Source: Rhizobium etli_C
GTDB lineage: Bacteria > Pseudomonadota > Alphaproteobacteria > Rhizobiales > Rhizobiaceae
Length of the DNA stretch: 64,000 nt
Reading direction: 5' to 3' (one strand)
Assembly (NCBI RefSeq): GCF_014198605.1
Contig: NZ_JACIHU010000004.1
In this document: positions 8,568-17,106 of the stretch, piece by piece
Layout: the number at the start of each line of letters is the position of its first letter
Position numbering within the stretch: position 1 is the first letter of the stretch
The notes under the pieces: model-generated
What the model was told of the DNA's origin: nothing
What the model saw: the letters and a program-made list of their open reading frames with translations, nothing else
Databases searched by the model: none
Position numbers and translations under genes: made by a program

Positions 8568-9782
8568 ATGATCGTGTTTTCGAAAAAGCCGGAAGGTGCC
8601 ACAGAGCATGACTCCTCTTCAGATAATCAACCGCCTCGGCGATCCGTCGAGCGTCGCAGCCTTTTGCGGCGATATTTCGTGATCGAACGCGCGCACCGCC
8701 TCGAGAGCGAGGAAATCCGGCTTGCCGCCTTGGACGAGCCTTGTGAAAATCCGCAGAAACCTGCGGCACCGACAGCACTTTTCGCCGAAAAAGCCTGGTT
8801 GAAGATCCTTGCAGGATATCGCCAGCCGAGTGCCACACGCAGTGCCTTTGAACTGGCCGTCACAGCTATTCCTTTTGCGCTGTTCTGGGCCGCCGCATGG
8901 GCGGCCGTTCGTTACGGCTTTTTGCCGGGCCTGATCCTCGTCATCCCGGCAGCCGCTTTCCTCCTCAGGCTGTTCATGATCCAGCATGATTGCGGCCACG
9001 GCTCATTTTTCGCCCGCCGCCGCCTCGACGACTGGGTCGGGCGCACGATCGGCATATTGACGCTGACGCCTTACGACTACTGGCGTCGGGCGCATGCGGA
9101 ACATCACGCCTCGGCCGGAAACCTCGACGAGCGCGGCGTTGGCGACATTGAGACACTGACGATCGCCGAATATAACGCGCGGTCCCGCCGGGGGCGGCTT
9201 GCCTACCGGCTCTACCGGCACCCAGCCGTGATGTTCGGAATCGGACCGGCATGGCTGTTCATCTTCAAGCAGCGCCTGCCCTTCGGCATGATGCGCTCCG
9301 GCCCCCTGCCCTGGATCTCGACCATGGCGACCAACCTTGCCATCGCTCTGGCCGCCGCCTTATTGATCTGGGCGGGCGGGATCGTTCCCTTCCTGCTGGT
9401 CCACCTGCCGATCGTGCTTCTAGCGGGAGCCGCTGGCGTCTGGCTGTTCTATGTCCAGCACCAGTTCGAGGAAACGCACTGGTCGAAGAAACCGGACTGG
9501 CAGTTCCAGCATGCGGCGCTTCACGGTGCCTCGCATTACGACCTGCCGCCGGTGCTGCGCTGGATAACCGGCAATATCGGCATCCACCATGTGCATCATC
9601 TGGCGAGCCGGGTGCCTTATTATCGGCTGCCGGAGGTGCTGAGGGACCATCCCGAGCTGGCCGATATCGGCCGCATCACGCTCATGGAAAGCCTGCGCTG
9701 CGTCAAGCTGGTGCTCTGGGACGAACAGACGATGCGGCTGGTGTCGTTTCGTGACGTGGCCCGGCTCAGAGCCGCAAGCTAG
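8568..9782 (+). CDS. Membrane fatty acid desaturase
   Basis: It contains the three His boxes of the membrane di-iron desaturases: HDCGHGSFF, HAEHHASAGN and HHVHHLASR. These are separated by hydrophobic segments at about residues 100-145 and 250-300, with an extra HQFEETHW motif between boxes two and three. This is the acyl-lipid (DesA-like) arrangement, introducing double bonds into membrane lipid chains. The full frame has 404 residues; the first 75 or so are poorly conserved in character and the ATG lacks a clear ribosome site, so the true start may be downstream (a GTG at 8679 is in frame). The stop overlaps a palindromic repeat. Confidence 0.85.
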   Translation: MIVFSKKPEGATEHDSSSDNQPPRRSVERRSLLRRYFVIERAHRLESEEIRLAALDEPCENPQKPAAPTALFAEKAWLKILAGYRQPSATRSAFELAVTAIPFALFWAAAWAAVRYGFLPGLILVIPAAAFLLRLFMIQHDCGHGSFFARRRLDDWVGRTIGILTLTPYDYWRRAHAEHHASAGNLDERGVGDIETLTIAEYNARSRRGRLAYRLYRHPAVMFGIGPAWLFIFKQRLPFGMMRSGPLPWISTMATNLAIALAAALLIWAGGIVPFLLVHLPIVLLAGAAGVWLFYVQHQFEETHWSKKPDWQFQHAALHGASHYDLPPVLRWITGNIGIHHVHHLASRVPYYRLPEVLRDHPELADIGRITLMESLRCVKLVLWDEQTMRLVSFRDVARLRAAS

Positions 9783-9830
9783 AGCATGATGCCGAAAAGC
9801 GTGAGCGGTTTTCGGGCGACATCATGCTCT
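9781..9830. repeat. Rhizobium-type palindromic repeat (AGAGCATGAT arms)
   Basis: AGAGCATGAT (9781-9790) and ATCATGCTCT (9821-9830) are perfect 10-bp arms. Inside them CCGAAAA and TTTTCGG also pair around a GCGTGAGCGG core. The left arm overlaps the desaturase TAG stop, so it may serve as that gene's 3' hairpin. It belongs to the same family as the element at 5226. Confidence 0.75.
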
Positions 9831-9841
9831 AACACTTTAAT

Positions 9842-9957
9842 TTAGAACAGGATTCAGATCTAAAGCCCTTGTTTTTATGCATGTCGTTGTCCCGGAACCG
9901 CCGCACACTTCCGGGCGACATGTATCGGGCCGACGGCCTAAAGTCATCCTGTTCTAA
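9842..9957. repeat. Long nested inverted repeat
   Basis: TTAGAACAGGAT (9842-9853) and ATCCTGTTCTAA (9946-9957) are perfect 12-bp arms. They enclose a second imperfect hairpin built from CATGTCG-CCCGGAA and TTCCGGG-CGACATG at about 9880-9922. It lies immediately next to the preceding repeat, between convergent genes. There is no coding potential. Confidence 0.7.
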
Positions 9958-9963
9958 GGGCGC

Positions 9964-10878
9964 TCAGCGATAGCCGGTCACATCCGCCGGCTTGCCCGGC
10001 TCCTGCACTTCCACCAGGTAGCGCCAGCAATCCGGCCGCGACCCGTCGATATCGTCGAAGCCATAGACCTTGGCCAGGCCGCCGCTCGACAGCGACTGGC
10101 CGTTCCAGCGGGCGCGATCTGGATCGGCGGCGATGGCCGCCACCGCGCGACCGACGAAGCGCGGCGTTTCGGAAATGGCGAAATGCGGCTGGGCCTTCGT
10201 CGCGTCGCGCCAGTTCGCCTCGCTGACGCCATAGGCGTCCAGCATCATTTCGGAGCGCAGCCAGCCGGGGGTGATCGAAATGGCGGTGGCGCCGTGTTTC
10301 GCCAGATCCTGGGCATGCGCCCAGGCCATGCGGATGACGCTTGTCTTGACGAGGTCGTAAAAGGGCGACAGCCGGTAATGCGCAGCGTTGTATTCCGCCG
10401 TGCCGTCGGTCACCTCGACCAAGAGCCCGCCCGGCCGTTCGATCATCAGCGCCAGCGCGTAGTGGGCGGTGATCAGATGCGTCTCGATGCCGAGTCGCAG
10501 CATGCGCAACCCCTTGTCAAGCGAATGCTCCCAGACGGGTTTGTCCCATTCGAACAGCTTCTCGCAGCCCCAGATGTCGTTGACGAGAATATCGAGCCTT
10601 CCGGTTTCCGCCCGGATGCGTGCGACCAGCGCCTCGACTTGATGGGCGACCAGATGATCCACCTGCACGGCAATGCCCCTGCCGCCCGCCTCCGTCACCA
10701 GCTCGGCCGTCTCCTCGATCGTCTCCGGCCTGGCATATTCGGATTGATGGGCGCGAGTCGTGCGCCCCGTCACATAAACCGTTGCGCCGGCGGCGGCGAG
10801 TTCCACCGCAATACCGCGGCCGGCGCCGCGCGTCGCACCGGCCACCAAAGCCACTTTCTCCCGCAAGTCCGCTGTCAT
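9964..10878 (-). CDS. SDR family oxidoreductase
   Basis: A 304-residue short-chain dehydrogenase/reductase-like protein. The Rossmann signature GATRGAGRGIA is at about residues 14-24, followed by a beta-2 end VTGRTT suggesting NADP preference. LDILVNDIWG replaces the usual NNAG. The active-site Tyr-x3-Lys is seen as YDLVK at about residue 188, so the catalytic pair is retained. An extended C-terminus is typical of this SDR subgroup. GGAGG lies upstream of the ATG. It is divergent from the TetR gene at 10969 with a palindrome between them, so it is probably TetR-controlled. Substrate unknown. Confidence 0.85.
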   Translation of the reverse strand: MTADLREKVALVAGATRGAGRGIAVELAAAGATVYVTGRTTRAHQSEYARPETIEETAELVTEAGGRGIAVQVDHLVAHQVEALVARIRAETGRLDILVNDIWGCEKLFEWDKPVWEHSLDKGLRMLRLGIETHLITAHYALALMIERPGGLLVEVTDGTAEYNAAHYRLSPFYDLVKTSVIRMAWAHAQDLAKHGATAISITPGWLRSEMMLDAYGVSEANWRDATKAQPHFAISETPRFVGRAVAAIAADPDRARWNGQSLSSGGLAKVYGFDDIDGSRPDCWRYLVEVQEPGKPADVTGYR

Positions 10879-10921
10879 TTCGCCATCCTCCGCGTTAGAA
10901 CCGAAAAACGTCTATTGTATA

Positions 10922-10940
10922 TAAACGAATGCTCGTTCAT
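10922..10940. promoter_or_regulatory. TetR-type operator between sdr and tetR
   Basis: AACGA (10924-10928) and TCGTT (10933-10937) are inverted around ATGC, within an imperfectly symmetric TAAACGAATGCTCGTTCAT. It lies in the 90-bp divergent spacer, 29 bp from the TetR start, as expected for an autoregulatory operator. Confidence 0.6.
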
Positions 10941-10968
10941 AAATAGCCTGAATGCAAGAGGGAATTTC

Positions 10969-11529
10969 ATGCCACGCCGCCGCACCCTATCCGATGAGCA
11001 GCTTCTCGCCATGGTGCTGGCGCTGATCCAGGCGGAAGGGCCGGATGCCGCGACCTTTGCGGCAGTGGCAAAGGCGAGCGGCCTTTCCGGGTCGACGCTG
11101 GTGCAGCGTTTTGCGACGAAGGCCGCGATGCTGCGTGCGGCGCTGCTATACGCCTGGGATCGGCTGGATGCGGAGACGGCAAGGCTTGCCGAAAGCGTGC
11201 CGAAAACGCCGGATGGCGCGGTCGCCCTCCTTGTCGGCTTGTCGCAGGATTACGGCGACAATGCCGCCGCCTATGGCGAGGGACTTCTGGTGCTTCGTGA
11301 GGATTTTCGCGATCCGGTGCTGCGCGCCCGGGGCGCGGCCTGGGGACAGGCACTGACGGCGGCGATCGCAGGCTGTTTCGGAACGGCGCAAGCGCCGGAG
11401 ACGATCGCCCGCCTGATGCTGTCGCAATGGCAGGGCTCGCTGACCTGGTGGGGTTTCAGCGCCGACGGGCCGGTGGCCGCCCATGTGGAGGCGGAACTGC
11501 GGCGTTTTCTCGCCGTGGTGAAAGCCTGA
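10969..11529 (+). CDS. TetR/AcrR-family transcriptional regulator
   Basis: A 186-residue protein. The N-terminal helix-turn-helix is at about residues 8-52 (LSDEQLLAMVLALIQAEGPD, FAAVAKASGLSGSTLVQRFATKAAML), and the ligand/dimer domain follows. The ATG at 10969 follows AAGAGGGAATTTC. It is divergent from the SDR enzyme with a palindromic site in the spacer, so it most likely represses that gene and itself. The ligand is unknown. Confidence 0.88.
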   Translation: MPRRRTLSDEQLLAMVLALIQAEGPDAATFAAVAKASGLSGSTLVQRFATKAAMLRAALLYAWDRLDAETARLAESVPKTPDGAVALLVGLSQDYGDNAAAYGEGLLVLREDFRDPVLRARGAAWGQALTAAIAGCFGTAQAPETIARLMLSQWQGSLTWWGFSADGPVAAHVEAELRRFLAVVKA

Positions 11530-11535
11530 AACCGC

Positions 11536-12012
11536 TTACGCCTCTTCCTCGTCCTTCGCCTCGCCGACGGTCAGCGGCCAGTCGACGACGTAATCCTCGA
11601 GATCCTCGATATCGATCTCGGTTTCGCTGATCGTGCGGCCGCGGGCGGAAATCCCGGCGGCATGAACCGTTTCGGGGTCACCGGAGACGAGCGGATGCCA
11701 CCAGTAGAGATCGCGGCCCTCGTTGATCAGCCGGTAGCCGCAGGTCGGCGGCAGCCAGGCGATTTCGGGCACGTTCTCCTTGGTCAGTTGCACGCAGTCC
11801 GGCACGAAATCCCAGCGGTTCTCATAGCTCGAGCAGCGACAGCTCTGCCTGTCGAGCAGCTTGCAGCTGACCGAGGTGAAATAGATATCGCCGCTATCCC
11901 ATTCCTCGATCTTGTTGAGACAGCAGAGGCCGCAGCCGTCGCAAAGGCTTTCCCATTCGGCGGCGGTCATTTCGGCCAGCGTCTTGGTCTTCCAGAAGGG
12001 CAGATCGTTCAT
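11536..12012 (-). CDS. YcgN-type cysteine-cluster protein (UPF0260)
   Basis: A 158-residue protein with the CDGCGLCCLNKIE motif (CxxCxxCC, about residues 24-36), then CKLLDRQSCRCSSY and a conserved PDCVQLT...WLPPTCGYR block. These are the Cys groups of the UPF0260/YkgJ zinc- or iron-chelating family. The C-terminus is acidic. The start codon overlaps the stop of a 68-codon upstream frame by ATGA, so translation may be coupled. Biochemical role unknown. Confidence 0.88.
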   Translation of the reverse strand: MNDLPFWKTKTLAEMTAAEWESLCDGCGLCCLNKIEEWDSGDIYFTSVSCKLLDRQSCRCSSYENRWDFVPDCVQLTKENVPEIAWLPPTCGYRLINEGRDLYWWHPLVSGDPETVHAAGISARGRTISETEIDIEDLEDYVVDWPLTVGEAKDEEEA

Positions 12013-12215
12013 CGTTCGTTTCTTGCAACAGCGGCCGCAAATTCGCGTGACCGCCGCTCTACTCTCTTGTTATCCGCCACAAAATCAATCAATTCTTCAG
12101 CATGCTCCTGGTACCGGAGAACTTTCTCCTGGTGCCGGAGAATTTTCTCCTGGTATCGGAGAGCTTTTGGGCCCATCGGGCCTCGCGCTTTCGTCGCTTT
12201 CCGGCGGCCGGACAT
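12009..12215 (-). CDS. Possible 68-aa heptad-repeat protein upstream of ycgN homologue
   Basis: The frame overlaps the YcgN-type start by ATGA and contains three near-identical heptads (RYQEKIL, RHQEKVL, RYQEHAE), encoded by three 21-bp DNA repeats. The pattern predicts a charged amphipathic helix or coiled coil. There is no good ribosome site at the first ATG; an internal ATG at 12176 is an alternative. It may instead be non-coding repeat DNA in the leader of the divergent PBP gene, whose GTG is 33 bp away. I treat it as a candidate only. Confidence 0.35.
   Translation of the reverse strand: MSGRRKATKARGPMGPKALRYQEKILRHQEKVLRYQEHAEELIDFVADNKRVERRSREFAAAVARNER
12105..12167. repeat. Three tandem 21-bp repeats
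   Basis: Copies at 12105-12125, 12126-12146 and 12147-12167 follow the pattern CTCCTGGTryCGGAGarytt. Each carries a partly symmetric CTCC...GGAG core. The period of 21 bp equals seven codons and two helical turns of DNA, so it suits either a coding heptad or a phased protein-binding array. Confidence 0.85.
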
Positions 12216-12247
12216 GAAGCAAGCGCGATCAGGCGGGAATACAGGAC

Positions 12248-14431
12248 GTGCAGGATCCGGACAACCCTGAAAAAGGGCCTGAAAAAGGGGCAGAAAAGCA
12301 GACCGCGGACGCCGGCAGGCGGCCGGCGAAGAGCCGTCACATTCTGCTGCGCATCGATTCCTGGATCGATTCGACCGTCTGGAACGCCGGCTTCCGCGCC
12401 GCCGAGATCTGGGAAGACACCACCATCTTCTTTCGCCGTTTCCGCGTGCGCGGCTGGAAGCGCGTGGTCTTCGAACTGGCCGGCGAAGGGCTGACCCTCG
12501 GCACGGTCGGCGCGGTGCTGATGCTGGTGCTTGCCCAGCCGGCCTTCGAAGCGACCAAGGAGGACTGGCGCAACCGCGGTGATTTCGCCGTCACCTTCAC
12601 CGACCGCTACGGCAACGTGATCGGCCATCGCGGCGTCATCCATCAGAATTCCGTGCCGATCGACGAACTGCCGGATTCGCTGATCAAATCGGTGCTCGCC
12701 ACCGAAGACCGGCGCTTCTTCGACCATTTCGGCATCGACGCCATCGGTCTCTTCCGCGCCATGGTCACCAACGCCCAGGCCGGCGAAGTCGTGCAGGGCG
12801 GCTCGACGCTGACCCAGCAGCTCGCCAAGAACCTCTTCCTCTCCAACGAACGTTCGATCGACCGCAAGGTCACTGAAGCGTTCCTGGCGCTCTGGCTCGA
12901 GGCCAACCTTTCCAAGAAGGAAATCCTCTCCACCTATCTCGACCGCGCCTATATGGGCGGCGGCACCTTTGGCGCGGCGGCAGCTGCGCAATTCTATTTC
13001 GGCAAGAACATCACCGACGTGAACCTCGCCGAATCCGCCATGCTGGCCGGCCTGTTCAAGGCGCCGGCCAAATATGCGCCGCACGTCAATCTGCCGGCAG
13101 CCCGCGCCCGCGCCAACGAGGTGCTGACCAATCTCGTGCAGAGCGGGCTGATGACCGAGGGCCAAGTGATCGCCGCCCGGCGCAGCCCGGCCACCGTCGT
13201 CGACCGCAACGAGGTGGAATCGCCGGATTTCTTCCTCGACTGGGCTTTCGACGAGGTGCAGCGGCTTTCGCCGCGCTTCCACCAGCATTCGCTGATCGTG
13301 CGCACGACGATCGACATGGGCATCCAGAAGGCGGCCGAAGATTCGGTCGAAACGTCGCTGCGCGAATATGGCGAGGCCTACCACGCCAAGCAGGGCGCCC
13401 TCGTGATGATCGAGAATGGCGGCGCCGTGCGCGCCATGGTCGGCGGGCGCGATTACGGCGAAAGCCAGTTCAACCGCGCCACACGGGCGCTGCGCCAGCC
13501 GGGCTCCTCCTTCAAGGTCTATACCTATGCCTTGGCGATGGAGAGCGGCATGACGCCGCAGACGACGATCGTCGACGCGCCGATCTACTGGGGCAACTGG
13601 AGCCCCCACAATTACGCCAACCGGTATGTCGGCCGCATCACGCTCGAGACCGCGATCGCCCAGTCGATCAACACCGTGCCGGTGCGGCTCGCCAAGGAGA
13701 AACTCGGCATCCAGCCGATCCGGGCGATGGCGAAAAACCTCGGTGTCGAAACGCCGATCCGCGACGACGTCACCATCCCGATCGGCACCTCCGAAGTGAC
13801 CGTGCTCGACCAGGCGACAGCCTATGCCACCTTCCCGGCCGGCGGCTATCAGTCGCGCCGCCACGGCATCAGCCAGATCCTCGATTACGAGGGCGATGTG
13901 CTCTACGATTTCGACCGTGACGAGCCGGCGCCCAAACGCGTGCTGTCGGAACAGGCCGATGCCTATATGAACCAGATGCTGTCGCGCGTGCCCTATGTCG
14001 GAACCGCGCGCAAGGCGGCTCTCGACAACGGCGTTTTGACCGCCGGCAAGACCGGCACGACCCAGGCCTATCGCGACGCCTGGTTCGTCGGTTTCACCGG
14101 CAACTACACCTGCGCCGTCTGGTTCGGCAATGACGACTACACCTCGACCAACGAGATGACCGGCGGCTCGCTGCCGGCAATGACCTTCAAGCGGGCCATG
14201 GACTACGCGCATCAGGGTGTGACGCTGCGGGCCATCCCCGGCGTCGAAAATCCCCCGCCCTCGCAGAAGGATGTCGCCAAGACCGCCGCCGCCAAACCGC
14301 AGGACGGATTGCCGCAGCTCATCCGGCCGCGCATGCTCTCGGTACAATCGACGAATATCCTGAAAGACCTCGGCAAAAAGCTGAAGGACGCCGCCCCGCT
14401 CACGCCGCAGAAGGTTGCGAGCGCGGAGTAG
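12248..14431 (+). CDS. Class A (PBP1A-type) penicillin-binding protein
   Basis: A 727-residue bifunctional peptidoglycan synthase. It has a cytoplasmic N-terminus, one TM at about residues 78-96, then a GT51 transglycosylase domain with EDRRFFDHFG (catalytic Glu) and GGSTLTQQLAKNLFL. The transpeptidase domain carries all three motifs: SSFK (PGSSFKVYTYALA), SIN (AQSINTVPV) and KTGTT. It acts in the periplasm to polymerise and crosslink the cell wall. The start used is GTG at 12248; no better start was found upstream. It is shorter than E. coli PBP1a and lacks the OB insert, as is common in rhizobial paralogues. Confidence 0.92.
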   Translation: MQDPDNPEKGPEKGAEKQTADAGRRPAKSRHILLRIDSWIDSTVWNAGFRAAEIWEDTTIFFRRFRVRGWKRVVFELAGEGLTLGTVGAVLMLVLAQPAFEATKEDWRNRGDFAVTFTDRYGNVIGHRGVIHQNSVPIDELPDSLIKSVLATEDRRFFDHFGIDAIGLFRAMVTNAQAGEVVQGGSTLTQQLAKNLFLSNERSIDRKVTEAFLALWLEANLSKKEILSTYLDRAYMGGGTFGAAAAAQFYFGKNITDVNLAESAMLAGLFKAPAKYAPHVNLPAARARANEVLTNLVQSGLMTEGQVIAARRSPATVVDRNEVESPDFFLDWAFDEVQRLSPRFHQHSLIVRTTIDMGIQKAAEDSVETSLREYGEAYHAKQGALVMIENGGAVRAMVGGRDYGESQFNRATRALRQPGSSFKVYTYALAMESGMTPQTTIVDAPIYWGNWSPHNYANRYVGRITLETAIAQSINTVPVRLAKEKLGIQPIRAMAKNLGVETPIRDDVTIPIGTSEVTVLDQATAYATFPAGGYQSRRHGISQILDYEGDVLYDFDRDEPAPKRVLSEQADAYMNQMLSRVPYVGTARKAALDNGVLTAGKTGTTQAYRDAWFVGFTGNYTCAVWFGNDDYTSTNEMTGGSLPAMTFKRAMDYAHQGVTLRAIPGVENPPPSQKDVAKTAAAKPQDGLPQLIRPRMLSVQSTNILKDLGKKLKDAAPLTPQKVASAE

Positions 14432-14748
14432 CCAGACCCAGGAGATCGGCGAAACCGGCACCTTATCGGGCTGCCGCCACCGACCGGGGTCGAGCCACGC
14501 GTCTCGACCCGTCCTTCGGACCCCCGCCCGCGGGGCGAAGGGAGCAAGTCGCGACCTATCCGTCTCCACCAGCCTCTCGCAGGGCACGTCCCCTCGCCCC
14601 GTTTACGGGGAGAGGGTTAGGGTGAGGGGCCGTGTTGCCGCATACAGCATGGCTGTGAACAGATCGACCTCTATGTCACTGCCCGCCATTCCACCCTGCC
14701 AGAATCAGTGGTAACCCTTTCATCCGATATGGTTTCCAAGGTCATAAC
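14432..14748. other. Gene-free spacer with GC-rich repeat
   Basis: A 317-bp spacer between the PBP and DUF1214 genes. I see no convincing gene. It holds a GC-rich repeat at 14590-14630, in which CCCCGT/ACGGGG pair around TT and CCCCTC/GAGGGG form outer arms, a motif type common in rhizobial intergenic DNA. The last 50 bp, GTAACCC and onward, are the likely promoter side of the DUF1214 gene. Confidence 0.6.
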
Positions 14749-15336
14749 GTGTTTCGATTCCCCCTTTTTATCCTGATCACGCTGATCGTCGCCTTTGGCG
14801 GCGGGATCATGATTTCGCTGTATGCGCTGGATGCGACGCAGGGTTTCGGAGCGATCAAGCTTGGCGCCTGGGAGGCTTTTCCCGCGTTGCAGACGGTCGA
14901 TGCCGATCCTTATGCCAAATCGCACCGGGCGCGCGCCGGCAAGCTGCTCTATGGCAGCGCCGAGGGGCTGACCTTCACGGCGAGCGTCGACGACGAAGGG
15001 GCGCGGCTGAATGCCGGCTGCCGCTACCGGATCAGCGGGCAGACGCCGCCCGCCCGGCTGTGGACGCTCTTTACCGCCGACAATGGCGGCAATCCGGCGG
15101 CGGTGAAGACCGGGCTTCCCGCGGCGTTGAACTCATGGACGGTGCTGCGGCAGCCCGACAGCAGCTTCTCGATCGAGATCTCCGCCGTCGCCCAGCCGGG
15201 CAATTGGCTGGCCCTTCCGCAGGCCGGCACCTTCCGGCTGGTGCTGACCTTGTTCGATACGCCGACGGCCGGCAGTTCCGGCGTGATCGACCTCGCCATG
15301 CCCAAGCTCACCAAGACCGGATGCGGCAATGCTTAG
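14749..15336 (+). CDS. DUF1214 domain-containing membrane-anchored protein
   Basis: A 195-residue protein from a GTG at 14749. One TM/signal anchor lies at about residues 4-28 (FPLFILITLIVAFGGG). An exported domain follows with PYAKSHRARAGKLLYGSAEG and PGNWLALPQAGTFRLVLTLFDT, the latter being the DUF1214 core. It overlaps the next gene (DUF1254) by 8 bp. DUF1214 and DUF1254 are known partners, often fused in one protein, so a joint periplasmic role is likely; the reaction is unknown. Confidence 0.85.
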   Translation: MFRFPLFILITLIVAFGGGIMISLYALDATQGFGAIKLGAWEAFPALQTVDADPYAKSHRARAGKLLYGSAEGLTFTASVDDEGARLNAGCRYRISGQTPPARLWTLFTADNGGNPAAVKTGLPAALNSWTVLRQPDSSFSIEISAVAQPGNWLALPQAGTFRLVLTLFDTPTAGSSGVIDLAMPKLTKTGCGNA

Positions 15337-15877
15337 GATCATTTTCGCCATCCTGACCGGCCTTTTCGGCGCAGCGCTTCTGCACCTCGTCATCATCCTT
15401 TCGCTGCCGCATTTCACCGGCAGGGACGCGGCGACCCGCGTGGAGGCGGAAGGTGACCTCAACAATTTCTACCTGCTGAACGACCAGCACGACGAGGCGG
15501 GGCTTGCCAATGGCGATCCCTTCGTGCGTACCGCCGTCTGCTCCTTCGAAGTCGAGGATGGCCCGGTGCATTTCACCGCCAAGGGCAATGTGCCCTTCTG
15601 GTCGATCGCCATCTACGACAGCGCCTCCAACGAGGTGTTCAGCATGAATGACCGGACCTCGGTCGGCGGCGCGCTCGATGTGCTGGCGGGCGGTCCGATC
15701 CAACTGACGGACCTGCGCAAGAACCTGCCGCCGGAGTTGGAACAGGCGATCCTGGTGGAAATGGCGCGGCCGGACGGTTACGCCGTGCTGCGGACGCTGG
15801 CGCCGCAGGCGAGTTTCGATGAGGCGGCGCGGAACTTCCTGACGGAAGCCGGCTGCGAACAGTTCAGCGCCCGCTGA
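15329..15877 (+). CDS. DUF1254 domain-containing membrane-anchored protein
   Basis: A 182-residue protein with one N-terminal TM (about residues 3-27, IIFAILTGLFGAALLHLVIILS). The exported domain carries FWSIAIYDSASNEVFSMND and related DUF1254 features. The ATG lies inside the 3' end of the DUF1214 gene, so the pair is translationally coupled. Function is unknown beyond the known association of the two domains. Confidence 0.82.
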   Translation: MLRIIFAILTGLFGAALLHLVIILSLPHFTGRDAATRVEAEGDLNNFYLLNDQHDEAGLANGDPFVRTAVCSFEVEDGPVHFTAKGNVPFWSIAIYDSASNEVFSMNDRTSVGGALDVLAGGPIQLTDLRKNLPPELEQAILVEMARPDGYAVLRTLAPQASFDEAARNFLTEAGCEQFSAR

Positions 15878-15890
15878 GATTGAACGAACG

Positions 15891-16058
15891 TTACTTCTTG
15901 CTGGCGCGCGGCGCAGGTGCCGGGCCATGTCTCTGGCTCTCGGCCAGCCGCTCGTAGCGGACACCGGTGAACCAGAGGATCTTGGCTTCGCGGGGTTCCT
16001 TGTCCTGAGGACGCGGCGCCCGCGGTCGCCGATCCGCCAATGCGACTACTATTGCCAT
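15891..16058 (-). CDS. Small conserved hypothetical protein, 55 aa
   Basis: ATG at 16058 has GGAG six bases upstream, which decides the start. The product starts MAIVVALADRRPRAPRP, contains AKILWFTGVRYERL and ends in a basic PAPAPRASKK tail. Similar short rhizobial proteins with an AKILWFTGVRYER core are annotated hypothetical. It is convergent with the DUF1254 gene. No function is proposed. Confidence 0.6.
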   Translation of the reverse strand: MAIVVALADRRPRAPRPQDKEPREAKILWFTGVRYERLAESQRHGPAPAPRASKK

Positions 16059-17106
16059 TCTCGTCTCCATGCACTGCCCGAGACGGATGAACTTGCGATG
16101 GATTTCACCCTGCCCGCCAATCTGCGGGCCGGCGCGTCCTGCGGTGCCGGCATGACCGAACCGAGGGCATTCGCGCCTTTCCCACGGCACCTGACTGAAA
16201 TACCGTGATGCGGAGTTTCAACGATCCAAACACTCAAATCGCGTCGTTCCTGTCCGAATTGAGACACATGACAGTTAACAGTTTACTAATATTCGACGGT
16301 TGCCAAACACAGTTCCCGTGACTTCCTCTTCAACGCGCGAAGCGCCAATTTGGTTTCATCCCGCCTGCGCGCGGGTCCGGACACCCCCTAACGGATAAAA
16401 TTAGAGATAATTCATACAGTTGACAATGCAGCGGCGACCCGCGGGCCGGCAGCGCTGCAGGTGTTGCAAATATGCGGCAGACCGACTTTCGTTGCGTCGC
16501 AGCCCGGATCGGGGTCGATCCGCCATCAATCGGAGCGCGTTTTGCGGACATCGCCGACCACGAATCTTTCCAGGCTCGACCGGTAGCGAAGAGCAACAGG
16601 CCTTGCCGTTGATTCGCCCTTTCTTGTCCGACGACCCCGACATCGCGGCTTCCCATGGCCGCGGCGCTCGCCGGCATATCAGCAGCGAGGGCCTGAAGAC
16701 GACGCCTGCGGCACCAAGCACGATCTGCACCGGGACCGATGAAGACAGCCGCGCAAAGCTGCTGCACGCCGCGCACGACGACAGCAGGCTAACTGTCGCG
16801 GCGGTCGAAACAGCGATCGGGACATCGAAGCATCGGCCCTTCAAAAGCAAGGGGATTTTTGTTGCCGGCTAAGGATCAGGCAACACGTCAGACGTGTATA
16901 CTTCTGTTGCATTTTAATAAAATCTTCAGCAAGCATTAACCGTACCGGTGTAGCATTTGTTCATATCCGTGCGGTCCGACAGGCGTCCCGCCAGCGCTAT
17001 CGGCCCACGGTTTCCCTTGGTTCTGCGTTTTCAGGGTGTGCGTGTGCGTGACCGGTTTCGAGACCTCGAGGGCCCGTTGGCCGTCAGGAAAAAGGACGTG
17101 GTGTTA
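16059..17106. other. About 1 kb without a convincing gene
   Basis: Overlapping frames on both strands here (for example 16420-16872 on plus and 16401-16850 on minus) are compositionally poor proteins with no recognisable domain or ribosome site. The stretch 16880-16960 is AT-rich, with ATTTTaaTAAAAT and CATTAACCGTACC, and probably holds the promoter of the DUF2336 gene. It could be decayed coding DNA or a non-coding RNA locus; I cannot decide from sequence. Confidence 0.5.

Noticed and set aside
12105..12167. Tandem 21-bp repeats considered as a CRISPR array
   Set aside because: No spacers between units, and no cas genes anywhere in the window.
12089..14587. 832-codon open frame on the minus strand opposite the PBP gene
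   Set aside because: It mirrors the high-GC codon pattern of a clear class A PBP gene, is rich in Arg, His and Gly, and has no domain.
16401..16872. Overlapping 150-codon frames on both strands
   Set aside because: Neither has a ribosome site, domain or reasonable composition; recorded as a gene-free region.
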